A stretch of 25,760 bases of DNA from Phoronis ovalis (Eukaryota; Phoronida; Phoronidae): contig JAOXYB010062500.1 of NCBI GenBank assembly GCA_028565635.1, positions 16,385 through 42,144 of the forward strand, given 5' to 3'. A program made the translations under genes and the position numbers. Below the pieces are notes generated by a model. That model was given only the letters and a program-made list of their open reading frames with translations. It did not search any database and was not told where the DNA came from. Of this stretch, positions 12,401 to 18,505 are shown one piece after another; the first letter of the stretch is position 1, and every line of letters begins with the position of its first letter.

Positions 12401-15400
12401 ATGTTCTCTGCATGAATGAGGTCAGAAATTCAACTTTCATGTCCATGACTCATTTTGAATGAGCTATTTTTAAGTAGACATGAAATGAATTCAGTTCTCC
12501 ATGTTTATGGATGAATCGTGAGATGACATGCAGAATTGTAAAATATTTAATAGAATATTCATAAGATGCTGGGAATTGTGGAACCTTTTGTGTTCATTTT
12601 GCTATATGCCACCTATAGTGCACACAAACAGGTTATTAGCGAATCGCAGATTTGATATTATCCTGGAATAGACAGCAATCCTTATCTGAGTAATAGGTAT
12701 GAACTGCAGTAGTGACACTTTGACTTCTTATCTTGGGATAATGTTACTGAATAACCCCACCCCCTTCTGTCACTATCCAGTGGATTAATATGAGTTTTGC
12801 TCATATACTGGGACTTATAATTCCACCTGATCACTTGTATATGTTCTGGATATTTAAAAATAAGTTCCATTTCAAGTTTTTGGTAGAAATTTTAAGTTAA
12901 ATAGTTTCTTCAATCTACCTAAATGAGTAACAAGTGTTTCACAAACTGCCCCCTGTTCGTAATTTTGGCAACAAATTGTGTTAGAGAACTGTACATGCAA
13001 AAATACTTGTCTTTTGGGTCTGCTTTGCTTTTTATCTTAACCTAACTATTGCTTATTGCTAACTTTATAATTTGCTTTCCCCTTTAGGAACCCTATATAT
13101 AATAGACCTGAGTATGAGTGAGTATTTATTTGTGTTTAACTAATGTTTTATTTCTCTTTTCTAAGATACTTAGTTGCATATTTATTACATTTTAAATTGA
13201 CATGACCCATCTAAATTAGAAATGTATTTTGTAATCGTAATAAATCAAAATCAGTTTTTCTCATGCTGGCAATGTATCTTGGAAAACGAAAACCAATTTA
13301 TGTAATTCCGAGATACTGACTTTGAATTTGTAATAAAATGTGATCTTTTACTTTTAACAGTTTTTATATAAGTTATATGATTTTAGTTTTTATAGTCAAC
13401 AGTCTCTCATAGTGTGTAACCTGTTCATTTGTCTCGTTATTAACTAATATTAGTAAGATAATATTTTGTTTAAATCCGAACTCTCTTTGTCTTTTCTCTA
13501 TGTATTTTTATGTTTTAATACCAGCATTGTCATAAATTTACTCTTACAGTTCAAAATGATGAACCATTGCAAATATAAAACAAAGTGGAAAATTCTCATG
13601 AATAAAATGCAAATATGTTCTTATGAAAAGTAAAACTTATATAAATAATAATAGTAATAATAATAATAATAATCTGGCTAGGATACGACTGCTCGTAAAA
13701 TGAGAGTATGGTCCACCCACAGTATGTGATATCATGGTACACCCACAGTATGTGATATCATGGTACACCCACAGTATGTGATATCATGGTCCACCCACAG
13801 TATGTGATATCATGGTACACCCACAGTATGTGATATCATGGTCCACCCACAGTATGTGATATCATGGTCCACCCACAGTATGTGATATCATGATACACCA
13901 AGTAGGCAGGTGAGGACATTAAACCGTGATTAGATGGGAAAATTTAAATATAAAGAACATCCACCTCTGTAGTATCAAATAGTAATTACCCTCATGCTTC
14001 ATGGAAAGTAAAGTGATAATTGTGTCGCCATATTAAGCATCAAACAACACAATTCACAGCTTCATCCTACTGGAGTTAATACCATCAATTTTCAATAAAA
14101 AAATAGCATCTAGAAATAGTCTCATTTCCTGCATTTGGCGTGAAATCTTCCCTCTTTTGTTTATTAGCAAGTGCCATATCCCATAATGCTAAGAATAAAC
14201 AGGATGAAAGCCTAGTACTGTAACATGCTATTATTTAACTTGTGCCTAAGTATAGCAGGTATGAAATGTATTCAACACCTTGCACTTAACACCCCTATGA
14301 TTTTATTCATATATAGGTATATTTTTTGAGATAACAATATACACTAATTAAAGAACATTCAAAGAGAATCTATTTTTTGTGCAAAACTTTGAAAAGTATT
14401 TAAAAATGCTATTGTATACCTCTTGTCAAAGTGTAGTAGGAATAAAATTTATCACCTTGCAATTAGTTTTTGTAATATATTTTGTGCTAAATCTTACATA
14501 ATCTTCTTATATAGGTATATGTTTTTTTTAGATAACAAGATGTCTTAATCTATTTTGAACCTTATACAAAACTTTGATAAGTACATGATATTTTTAGTGG
14601 CACTGAGGACATTTCGTGTGTCAAACAATTTGAAAACTGAACCAGCTATGAATAGAATGGTAAAAGTAAAAGAAAGTACCAGACTTTAAAAATAGTTTAG
14701 ATCATGGCACTTTATATTATTTCACAATAATTAAGTTCATTTTAAGATTAAAAACATCTCGATCAGTGTGTTCACTAGTTTTATTGTTACCAGAGATTTG
14801 GGACTGGTTACTATGCACAACCTGTTAGACTAGGTTTTTTCTATTGTATCGTAATTAAAACATTTTGTCAGTTAGAGATTAATGAATGATTATTGCCTTT
14901 GTATATCTATTTTACCACTATTTACTAGTTATTGCCTTAAGACAAAATATTTTACTCAAAGAAATTCTAATAATTCCATTTGATAGCCGCCTAGTTGATA
15001 GAATCATCATATGATTCTCCTAAGGCATCTATCCATGTAACAAAGCAAAGTTTTTATGATTGCTGGAAACCTGGGCTGGAGAAGGTGTATTGGAGCCAAC
15101 AATATATTAGCTATAACTATAAAAGTTCACTACATGATTTTTAACATGCTTATCATGAAAAAAACACCTAAATTTTGCTATTTTCTTTTTCCTTGTGTCT
15201 TAAGGAAACCGTTAAACTCGTTAGAATTTGCTAGAACTCATTAACGTTCGTTATTGTTCTAACAAATTAAACTCATTAGGCTAACGAATTGAACATGTTA
15301 ATAACGACGTTCTAACGAGTTCTAACAAAGGAATTGTTCAAGCAGTGCGACCGTGTATTAATAATATTATAGGGAAAAAAATCACCTGTTCAGATAAATC

Positions 15401-16407
15401 ATACCTTATAATTGACCCCTTTTAGCTTAAAACATTACGTCATGTAATGTCATGTAGGCGAGCACAGTTTTTCCGAATAAATAACATAACCATAGTGTAA
15501 GACTGTGGTTTGTGGTATAACTTTTATTCAAATGTAAGTACAATTAATTGAGGATAGGAACTCTTCCTAGAACACTAGTTATTTAACTTTTATTTATGTT
15601 CCATAAAAGTACTGTTTTAATCACAAGATACGCTTCAAGTCTTATTGATAAAAGAATGGAATATATAATTACTGATATGGGAATAGAATAATAATTATAA
15701 GATTTTTCTGAAACCACGACACACCTAAAGCTGGTTTGAAGACATTCTGGACATCCTGCAGCCCACAACTTTATGTTATAGGTTAATAACTTTCAAAGTT
15801 ATCATCTCCTGAATGTGTGATGGTAAAATGTCATGACATGGAATAGCAAGAAATATACCAAGTTAAACTTTTTTCCCAATTTCCTGCGTATTGTCATTCA
15901 CTATTGTTCTCTACAACGCAATACATATTACGTATCTAAAATATTTTCCACGCATGTTATTTAGATAACACGTGTCAAAACCAATATTTTTGCTAAAAAA
16001 ATAATATACACCTACAAGAACAACTAATTTTAGTATTAAATTTGTGGTATCTCGGGGCGTGCTATACAACATGTATTACGTATGTGCAATGGTTCATGCA
16101 TATGTAATTTTGATGACACTTCTGTAACCCTTGTGCTGTGTGTTCCATGAAATTGTAAGGTTATGCCCACACAAACACCTATAATTACAATAAAATTTGT
16201 TCCAGCATAATCTTTTTTTTGCAACATGTGCATTTTCTTGTTATTTTGTATTAGCAAGGTTGTTCCATTACTAAATTCATGTTTTCTTCGTTACTTTACA
16301 GTGATTATGAATGGCAAGGAACATCAGCAACAATGGATACAGATTCTCCTTTATATCAAGATCCGCAAACGTTTAGAGTTTCACCTCAAATATCTACTAG
16401 ATTTTAA
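350..16407 (+). CDS. Cadherin-23-like single-pass cadherin, 21 exons, 5' end outside the window
   Basis: Calcium-dependent adhesion protein of the plasma membrane. Joining 21 GT-AG exons gives 902 residues in one unbroken frame (residue 1 is the first full codon at 352). Residues 1-15 are hydrophobic, like the end of a signal peptide. Six EC repeats follow (about 16-128, 132-235, 236-349, 350-459, 460-574, 575-690). Calcium motifs include DINDN (120-124), DDDNDN (226-231), LDRE (416-419 and 527-530) and DIDDN (566-570). A membrane-adjacent domain (about 690-797), a transmembrane helix (about 811-838) and a 63-residue tail complete it. The last three ECs and the membrane-adjacent domain resemble the C-terminal ectodomain of cadherin-23, for example in LDREEQAVYELILV. 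The start codon is not visible. Vertebrate CDH23 is far longer (27 ECs), so this is either a compact relative or, if the first exon is not the N-terminus, the 3' part of a larger gene. The cadherin call is very secure; the CDH23 subtype is likely. Confidence 0.93.
475..882 (+). other. Intron 1
   Basis: AT-rich intron from gtaaga to ttgttgtag. Nothing beyond T-rich tracts was seen. Confidence 0.85.
883..982 (+). CDS. Cadherin exon 2 (EC1, middle)
   Basis: Acceptor ttgttgtag, donor gtaatt; phase 0 in, 1 out. It encodes IFTLLAQDTRNNDAV to YLTINRGT. AQDTRNND supplies the acidic residues of the DxD-type calcium site of EC1, and LTINRGTG is the usual strand before the LDRE-type motif. Confidence 0.9.
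983..1368 (+). other. Intron 2
   Basis: Ordinary AT-rich intron ending in a pyrimidine-rich tctacttttag acceptor. Open frames running into the next exon (from 1205 and 1290) are intron read-through and carry no extra domain. Confidence 0.85.
1369..1538 (+). CDS. Cadherin exon 3 (EC1 end with DINDN linker)
   Basis: Phase 1 in, 0 out; donor gtatgt. It encodes GQVVNNRILDFET, where LDFE is the EC1 version of LDRE, and ends in IQDINDNSPVFDLP, a canonical EC calcium linker. An N-glycosylation sequon (NSS) lies near residue 100. Confidence 0.95.
1720..1866 (+). CDS. Cadherin exon 4 (EC2 first half)
   Basis: Acceptor ctttctttcag, donor gtgagt; phase 0 at both ends. It encodes YDFHVIENSFPGTTVG, which has the XEX glutamate (IEN), then ARDADSGIAG, the DxD site, and FTISQT. 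The 181-base intron 1539-1719 precedes it. Confidence 0.95.
2179..2298 (+). CDS. Cadherin exon 5 (EC2 second half)
   Basis: Acceptor ttacaatag, donor gtaaat; phase 0 at both ends. It encodes GTVSVAQGAILNREAQALYN, where LNRE stands for LDRE, and VTAADNNAG. The 312-base intron before it (1867-2178) and the 224-base intron after it show no features. Confidence 0.93.
2523..2703 (+). CDS. Cadherin exon 6 (EC2-EC3 linker, EC3 first half)
   Basis: Acceptor ttttttctag, donor gtaagt; phase 0 in, 1 out. It encodes LRIYIDDDNDNTPTF, a strong calcium linker, then NELIPVQTSLG and YATDGDINGKGQ, the EC3 DxD site. Confidence 0.95.
2704..3150 (+). other. Intron 6
   Basis: AT-rich intron, gtaagt to tttactacag. 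No structured element was seen. Confidence 0.85.
3151..3398 (+). CDS. Cadherin exon 7 (EC3 second half, degenerate linker, EC4 start)
   Basis: The largest exon (248 nt), phase 1 in, 0 out. It encodes RGLFDVHQTTGVIRT, LIVEAYDQGPLDG and then VGNIQTDGRPYF where a DxNDN linker would be expected. EC3 also lacks a clear LDRE (it reads VSLEGKT). It closes with QDGQIAEVKE, the first strand of EC4 with an XEX-like glutamate. Confidence 0.93.
3399..4168 (+). other. Intron 7
   Basis: 770-base intron. Overlapping open frames occur on both strands around 3407-3878, the longest about 137 and 104 codons, but neither shows a domain, a signal or flanking splice support. They are probably chance or relics of an old insertion. 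Confidence 0.75.
4169..4354 (+). CDS. Cadherin exon 8 (EC4 core)
   Basis: Acceptor ttttttctag, donor gtttgg, which is weak compared with the other donors; phase 0 at both ends. It encodes GRDSDSDQP (DxD site), FTISSASGIITT and LDREEQAVYE. This block is very like the corresponding part of cadherin-23's third-last EC. Confidence 0.93.
4355..4932 (+). other. Intron 8 with alternating purine-pyrimidine tract
   Basis: 578-base intron. It contains a poly-A run near 4696-4709 and, at about 4785-4885, a low-complexity stretch of alternating purines and pyrimidines (catgcatac, gtgcatgtg, acatatacac types). Confidence 0.75.
4933..5049 (+). CDS. Cadherin exon 9 (EC4 end and linker)
   Basis: Acceptor ttctttgtag, donor gtgagt; phase 0 at both ends. 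It encodes LILVVTDQHVPVA and VTDEEDNDPIFGQCDD. The linker reads DEEDNDPIF, a variant of DxNDNxPxF that keeps most of the acidic ligands. Confidence 0.93.
5050..5404 (+). other. Intron 9
   Basis: 355 bases, gtgagt to ttatttcag. Nothing else was seen. Confidence 0.85.
5405..5525 (+). CDS. Cadherin exon 10 (EC5 first half)
   Basis: Phase 0 in, 1 out; donor gtatta. It encodes SVTVLENVEENTYI (XEX motif) and ACDKDVAPNNMIYY (DxD site). A cysteine at about residue 489 lies beside others at about 462 and 509, so EC5 may carry a disulfide. Confidence 0.93.
5526..6252 (+). other. Intron 10
   Basis: 727-base intron with one 23-bp direct duplication (5627-5672). No other feature was seen. Confidence 0.8.
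5627..5672. repeat. 23-bp tandem duplication
   Basis: Two perfect head-to-tail copies (5627-5649 and 5650-5672) containing TATGACATCATAGGTCACC. The perfect identity suggests a recent duplication. Confidence 0.95.
6253..6495 (+). CDS. Cadherin exon 11 (EC5 end with DIDDN linker)
   Basis: Acceptor tttcattgcag, donor gtacaa; phase 1 in and out. It encodes GGNECEHFKIDAYTAVV, LDREKIPEYNLEI and ILDIDDNGPSF. Sequons NKT (about 524) and NGS (about 545) are present. The order and spacing match the second-last EC of cadherin-23. Confidence 0.95.
6496..6978 (+). other. Intron 11
   Basis: 483 bases, phase 1, ordinary AT-rich sequence ending in tatttcacag. Confidence 0.85.
6979..7173 (+). CDS. Cadherin exon 12 (EC6 first part)
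   Basis: Phase 1 in and out (symmetric, 195 nt). It encodes TIYTLRAYDADTDMYHSTTY, which has the DxD site, but there is no XEX glutamate in the first strand (GILASTPFDK). Cadherin-23's last EC shares that lack. The end AFTIERNTG matches the usual FxIxxxTG strand. Confidence 0.9.
7174..7779 (+). other. Intron 12
   Basis: 606-base AT-rich intron, phase 1. Nothing further was seen. Confidence 0.85.
7780..7889 (+). CDS. Cadherin exon 13 (EC6 second part)
   Basis: Acceptor ttatttccag, donor gtaagt; phase 1 in, 0 out. It encodes GKINTNKANYNDYVDGYFTI and LIAKDKNNRDATTILN. LDRE is replaced by NKANYND, as expected for an EC that is not followed by another calcium-linked repeat. Confidence 0.9.
7890..8496 (+). 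other. Intron 13
   Basis: 607-base AT-rich intron. Nothing further was seen. Confidence 0.85.
8497..8585 (+). CDS. Cadherin exon 14 (EC6 end, start of membrane-adjacent domain)
   Basis: Phase 0 in, 2 out; donor gtaaga. It encodes VYVFRETFQTRFTF and SPPSVVQEFLPRFIG. In cadherin-23 the last EC likewise runs through a short strand into a domain that begins with a helix of the type VxxFEEEF-LLSN. Confidence 0.9.
8586..9032 (+). other. Intron 14
   Basis: 447 bases, phase 2. Nothing further was seen. Confidence 0.85.
9033..9128 (+). CDS. Cadherin exon 15 (membrane-adjacent domain)
   Basis: Phase 2 in and out (96 nt). It encodes NLTDAIASNNYKIVPHEVRF and HVNSNSETETS. The sequon NLT (about 718) and the strand VRFHVN match the corresponding NIT and VQFHVD of the cadherin-23 domain as I recall it. 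Confidence 0.9.
9129..9579 (+). other. Intron 15 with a direct duplication
   Basis: 451 bases ending in tataattgtag. It contains two copies of a 31-bp sequence about 60 bases before the exon. Confidence 0.85.
9460..9521. repeat. 31-bp tandem duplication
   Basis: The copies at 9460-9490 and 9491-9521 are identical (core CCTAACTATACTTAATACCA), so the duplication is recent. Confidence 0.95.
9580..9718 (+). CDS. Cadherin exon 16 (membrane-adjacent domain, second half)
   Basis: Phase 2 in, 0 out; donor gtaagt. It encodes SDVCVDVIQNNQLIAF, then a charged helix (AKIEEVKKKF) and EVIDVG. The pattern of a strand, then I/L-xx-F/V, then a charged helix and VxDV is that of the membrane-adjacent domain of cadherin-23 and its relatives. 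A cysteine (about 753) could pair with the one at about 797 in the next exon. Confidence 0.92.
9719..10409 (+). other. Intron 16
   Basis: 691-base AT-rich intron. Nothing further was seen. Confidence 0.85.
10410..10543 (+). CDS. Cadherin exon 17 (transmembrane helix)
   Basis: Acceptor ttattttag, donor gtacga; phase 0 in, 2 out. It encodes ACSSLAKTYVYDNKD and then an uninterrupted hydrophobic helix (FLWWLFVALAALIWLLATIL, continuing AIVVCLFW). Arginine and lysine in the next exon act as the inner stop, which fits a type I orientation. A cysteine within the last turns of the helix could be palmitoylated. Confidence 0.96.
10544..10963 (+). other. Intron 17
   Basis: 420 bases, phase 2, ending in gttctttacag. 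Nothing further was seen. Confidence 0.85.
10964..10992 (+). CDS. Cadherin exon 18, 29-nt microexon (basic juxtamembrane)
   Basis: Acceptor ttctttacag, donor gtaagt; phase 2 in, 1 out. It encodes RYRKKTREAV, the basic cytoplasmic anchor after the transmembrane helix. Too short to stand out as an open frame, it is supported by both strong splice sites and by frame continuity. Confidence 0.9.
10993..11493 (+). other. Intron 18
   Basis: 501 bases, phase 1. No extra exon was found. Confidence 0.8.
11494..11518 (+). CDS. Cadherin exon 19, 25-nt microexon
   Basis: Acceptor tgtattacag, donor gtaagt; phase 1 in, 2 out. With the split codons it encodes YVIKEPNTM. If the downstream intron is retained the frame stops at once (ATG TAA), so splicing here decides whether the rest of the tail is made. 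Confidence 0.88.
11519..13087 (+). other. Intron 19
   Basis: 1569-base intron. It has an AATAAA at 11855-11860, a run of eight or more G near 12112-12120, and short antiparallel open frames without domains. No additional exon with acceptable sites was recognised. Confidence 0.75.
13088..13117 (+). CDS. Cadherin exon 20, 30-nt symmetric microexon with NPIY
   Basis: Acceptor cccctttag, donor gtgagt; phase 2 in and out. It completes the codon for M and encodes NPIYNRPEYD. NPIY fits the NPxY motif recognised by PTB domains and endocytic adaptors. Because the exon is symmetric, skipping it keeps the frame and removes the motif. Confidence 0.9.
13644..13673. repeat. AAT microsatellite
   Basis: A run of AAT/TAA triplets interrupted by one G, about 30 bases. 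Confidence 0.95.
13708..13889. repeat. 26-bp minisatellite, seven copies
   Basis: Seven head-to-tail copies start at 13708, 13734, 13760, 13786, 13812, 13838 and 13864, with a decayed eighth from 13890. The only variable site in the seven is GTCC or GTAC (order C, A, A, C, A, C, C). Each unit contains TGATATCA, an 8-bp palindrome. Confidence 0.97.
14245..14620. repeat. Degenerate direct duplication with a period of about 200 bp
   Basis: Segments around 14310-14400 and 14510-14590 share ATATAGGTATAT, AGATAACAA, AATCTATTTT and CAAAACTTTGA in the same order, and weak similarity extends to the left (CACCTTGCA at about 14275 and 14452). It is an old duplication or two copies of one repeat. Confidence 0.65.
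15211..15321. repeat. TAACGA-rich inverted repeat cluster
   Basis: AACTCGTTAGAA at 15215-15226 is the exact reverse complement of TTCTAACGAGTT at 15310-15321. Between them are further TAACG and CGTTA words and a repeated TTAAACTC. The arms could form a hairpin or cruciform about 107 bases across. Confidence 0.7.
16302..16407 (+). CDS. Cadherin exon 21, terminal coding exon and stop
   Basis: Acceptor ttactttacag; phase 2 in. It encodes DYEWQGTSATMDTDSPLYQ, then DPQTFRVSPQISTRF and TAA at 16405-16407. The C-terminus S-T-R-F has T at -2 and a large hydrophobic residue at 0, the class I PDZ ligand pattern. Two tyrosines (DDYEW, SPLYQDP) sit in acidic or proline contexts that suit phosphorylation. 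Confidence 0.93.
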
Positions 16408-16836
16408 ATTAACTGATTGGCCACGGTACTGGCAAGTAACAATTTAAAGTGCTTCGTATCCCTTGGCTCATTTTCAATGTATTCACCGACTACTGTTAAA
16501 ATGAAAAAGTGATATTGGTGCATACTTGTCAAGTTGGCATAATTTTTCACTGGCAGATTTGCCATTTGGTATTTTTTGACAATTTGTATTAAAAGCAATG
16601 GTAAAAAATTATCTAAACATAGAGACATCCAGTCCCAACAGAATACTTGACAGTTCTGCTCTGAAATATTTTTATTTTAATGACAAATTTACTTATTTTT
16701 GTAATACTCATTGTAATATGGTAAGGTCATGAGAAAGATTGTGTTTCTAGCCAGGTAGCCACTCAACCTCCAGAAAATCAAAAGCTGCAATATTTCTAAT
16801 CCATTCCTATTTACAATGTCATTGAGGGTGCTTTGA

Positions 16837-16842
16837 AATAAA
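16837..16842 (+). terminator. Proximal AATAAA poly(A) signal candidate
   Basis: AATAAA 430 bases after the stop codon, with a T/G-rich stretch (ttctgttttctgg) 10-25 bases downstream. Confidence 0.45.
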
Positions 16843-16977
16843 CTTAGCACAGTTCTGTTTTCTGGAACTATGTAGTAATATTGATAGTGACTTGAAAAAA
16901 CATTTTAGTCACTGAAAACTTGTGAATTAAACAGATACAGACTCAATCAGTCTTAAAATGTGACATTGCTGTGAAAA

Positions 16978-17070
16978 GTGGACCCATTTTTAGGGATTTA
17001 TCAGTGAAAAAATTACCCATTTCGGCAGCACACTCCTGTACTCATCAAATATATAAGTGTCCCCCACTGG
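16978..17070 (-). mobile_element. Interspersed repeat fragment (minus orientation)
   Basis: Read on the minus strand it has GGGGGACACTTATATATTTG, then GAGTGTGCTGCC, then a TCACTGATAAATCCC segment and TAAAAATGGGTCC. The first part lines up with the repeat at the right end of the window (25621 onward), and the last part with the repeat near 18,421-18,465. Confidence 0.55.
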
Positions 17071-18131
17071 GCTTCAACCCTTCTAAATTTTTTTGACCAG
17101 AAACAGATGTACAGTTTTCATGACCTTATTTGGAAAGTAATCTCTTTAAGAGATTCCCTAAGTGTTATAACCCTATTTTGCTGGTGTCATGATATTACTT
17201 TAATTTGTTTGTACTTGTAGCACTCTGTTCAATGAAGATGTAAACTAAATGATGCATGAATTTCATGACCTACAAGCGATGACTTGAATTTTTTGTATTT
17301 AGTCACTAGGCAATCTGAAATGTTCATTCCAGATCAATTCAGGTATCATAAGCTAAACATAGGTACTAGAAGTTATAAGCTGTTTTAATTGTATCCAGGA
17401 TATAGATTTTATAAGAAATATTGTGCCATATAAAAAGTGTATATAGTAATTGTATGTATTTTTCAGTTGACTCTTGGGGGCTTTTTAAGATAAACACATT
17501 GGGCACATTCTGTTTGTGCTATTGGTGCTTGTCTTGCCATAATACTCATCAATTTTGTTTTCCCCCTCTTTTAATAGTGAATAATCTATAAGTTTATAAA
17601 TGATATTACTTTACAAATATGTATTCAAGGTCAGGTATGAAAGAAACGCATACATTTCTTTTGTCATCAAAATCCCTGTATGTTTGGTAGTTAATTGTTT
17701 ACCTCAGCAAACTGTCAGTACTGGAATGTGTTTCAAATGCCAGTTCTGGATCGTGTAATTTTGATAACTTTTCCTATGGCTCCTGACTCAACACAAAATG
17801 TGTATTTTGTAATAATTAAGTACCAATAAGTATTATGTTACTGGTACTGACTGTCAGGGTCTCATATTTATATCAGGTGTGCATGTATATAGCTATATAT
17901 ACACTCGTCAAAAATCTGTGATGTTTTGACCGCTCATTAATTGAAATGCTTATTATAAACAATGAAGTATATGATTTTGTGTATTATCAGGCTTTAAGGA
18001 AATTAAACCTGTTATAGTGAAGAGCACAAATTATGTTACAGCACATTAGCCACAACAGCAAAAATTGTTTATTTCTCGCATTGTACAGCCAAGACTACTA
18101 ATTATTCCAAAAAATACCATGCTCTTGTAAT

Positions 18132-18141
18132 AATAAATAAA
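18132..18141 (+). terminator. Distal overlapping AATAAA poly(A) signals
   Basis: Two overlapping AATAAA hexamers (18132-18137 and 18136-18141), followed about 38-50 bases later by GGGTTTTGTGTGG, a typical GT-rich downstream element. It is the best-formed poly(A) site after the stop codon. Confidence 0.55.
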
Positions 18142-18170
18142 CTGTCATTGTTAACTTGAATGTTTTATGC

Positions 18171-18410
18171 ATTTTACAATGGGTTTTGTGTGGAGAAAAG
18201 TGTAGGACTGATACGAAATCCCGATATGAAATACATGTCGTTTGATTAGACTACCTGATTTTGATTCGGTTCCCTATACGTATATAGGTGTATAAATTTC
18301 AAAAATACCCTTTGCTTATAGCCGTGGCTTTCGGCACCAGTATCTGTGTGTCAAAACCCACACCTATTCTTGTAGGATTAATAGCGTTTTTGGAGGACTT
18401 TTCTCAGAGA
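18171..18410. other. No gene seen
   Basis: Intergenic sequence where CpG becomes more frequent. It may be the outer part of the repeat that follows. Confidence 0.5.
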
Positions 18411-18505
18411 GGAAACCATAAAAATAGGTCGTTTTTGTGACAGAAAACCCTAAAAATGGGGCCGTATGTAAAACATGGAATCTGGAATCGAGTCAAAATA
18501 TTTTC
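18411..18505 (+). mobile_element. Interspersed repeat, left inverted arm
   Basis: Contains AAAAATAGGTCGTTTTTGTG, CCCTAAAAATGGGGCCGTA and GTAAAACATGGAATCTGGAA. About 36 of 39 bases of the part from GGCCGTA to GTCAAAA match the reverse complement of 19987-20024, so the two copies face each other about 1.5 kb apart. Confidence 0.65.

Larger units (their letters stand above)
13118..16301 (+). other. Intron 20, repeat-rich
   Basis: The longest intron (3184 bases). It holds a trinucleotide microsatellite, a 26-bp minisatellite, an old duplication of about 200 bp and a small inverted-repeat cluster. No further coding exon was recognised. Short open frames at 15056-15244 and on the minus strand at 15583-15768 and 16036-16257 have no domain. 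Confidence 0.8.
16408..18170 (+). other. Probable 3' UTR of the cadherin gene (end uncertain)
   Basis: No other gene is seen here. A short form could end after the AATAAA at 16837-16842. A long form of about 1.75 kb could end near 18150-18175 after the signals at 18132-18141. A member of the dispersed repeat family lies in the middle at about 16978-17070. CpG is scarce up to about 18,180 and commoner beyond it, which fits the long form. Confidence 0.6.

Noticed and set aside
13708-13889. CRISPR-like array
   Set aside because: The repeats are directly adjacent with no spacers, and the setting is an animal intron. It is a minisatellite.
16226-16447. 73-codon open frame overlapping the terminal exon
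   Set aside because: It is in a different frame from the spliced cadherin reading, which has a good acceptor at 16300-16301 and the correct phase.
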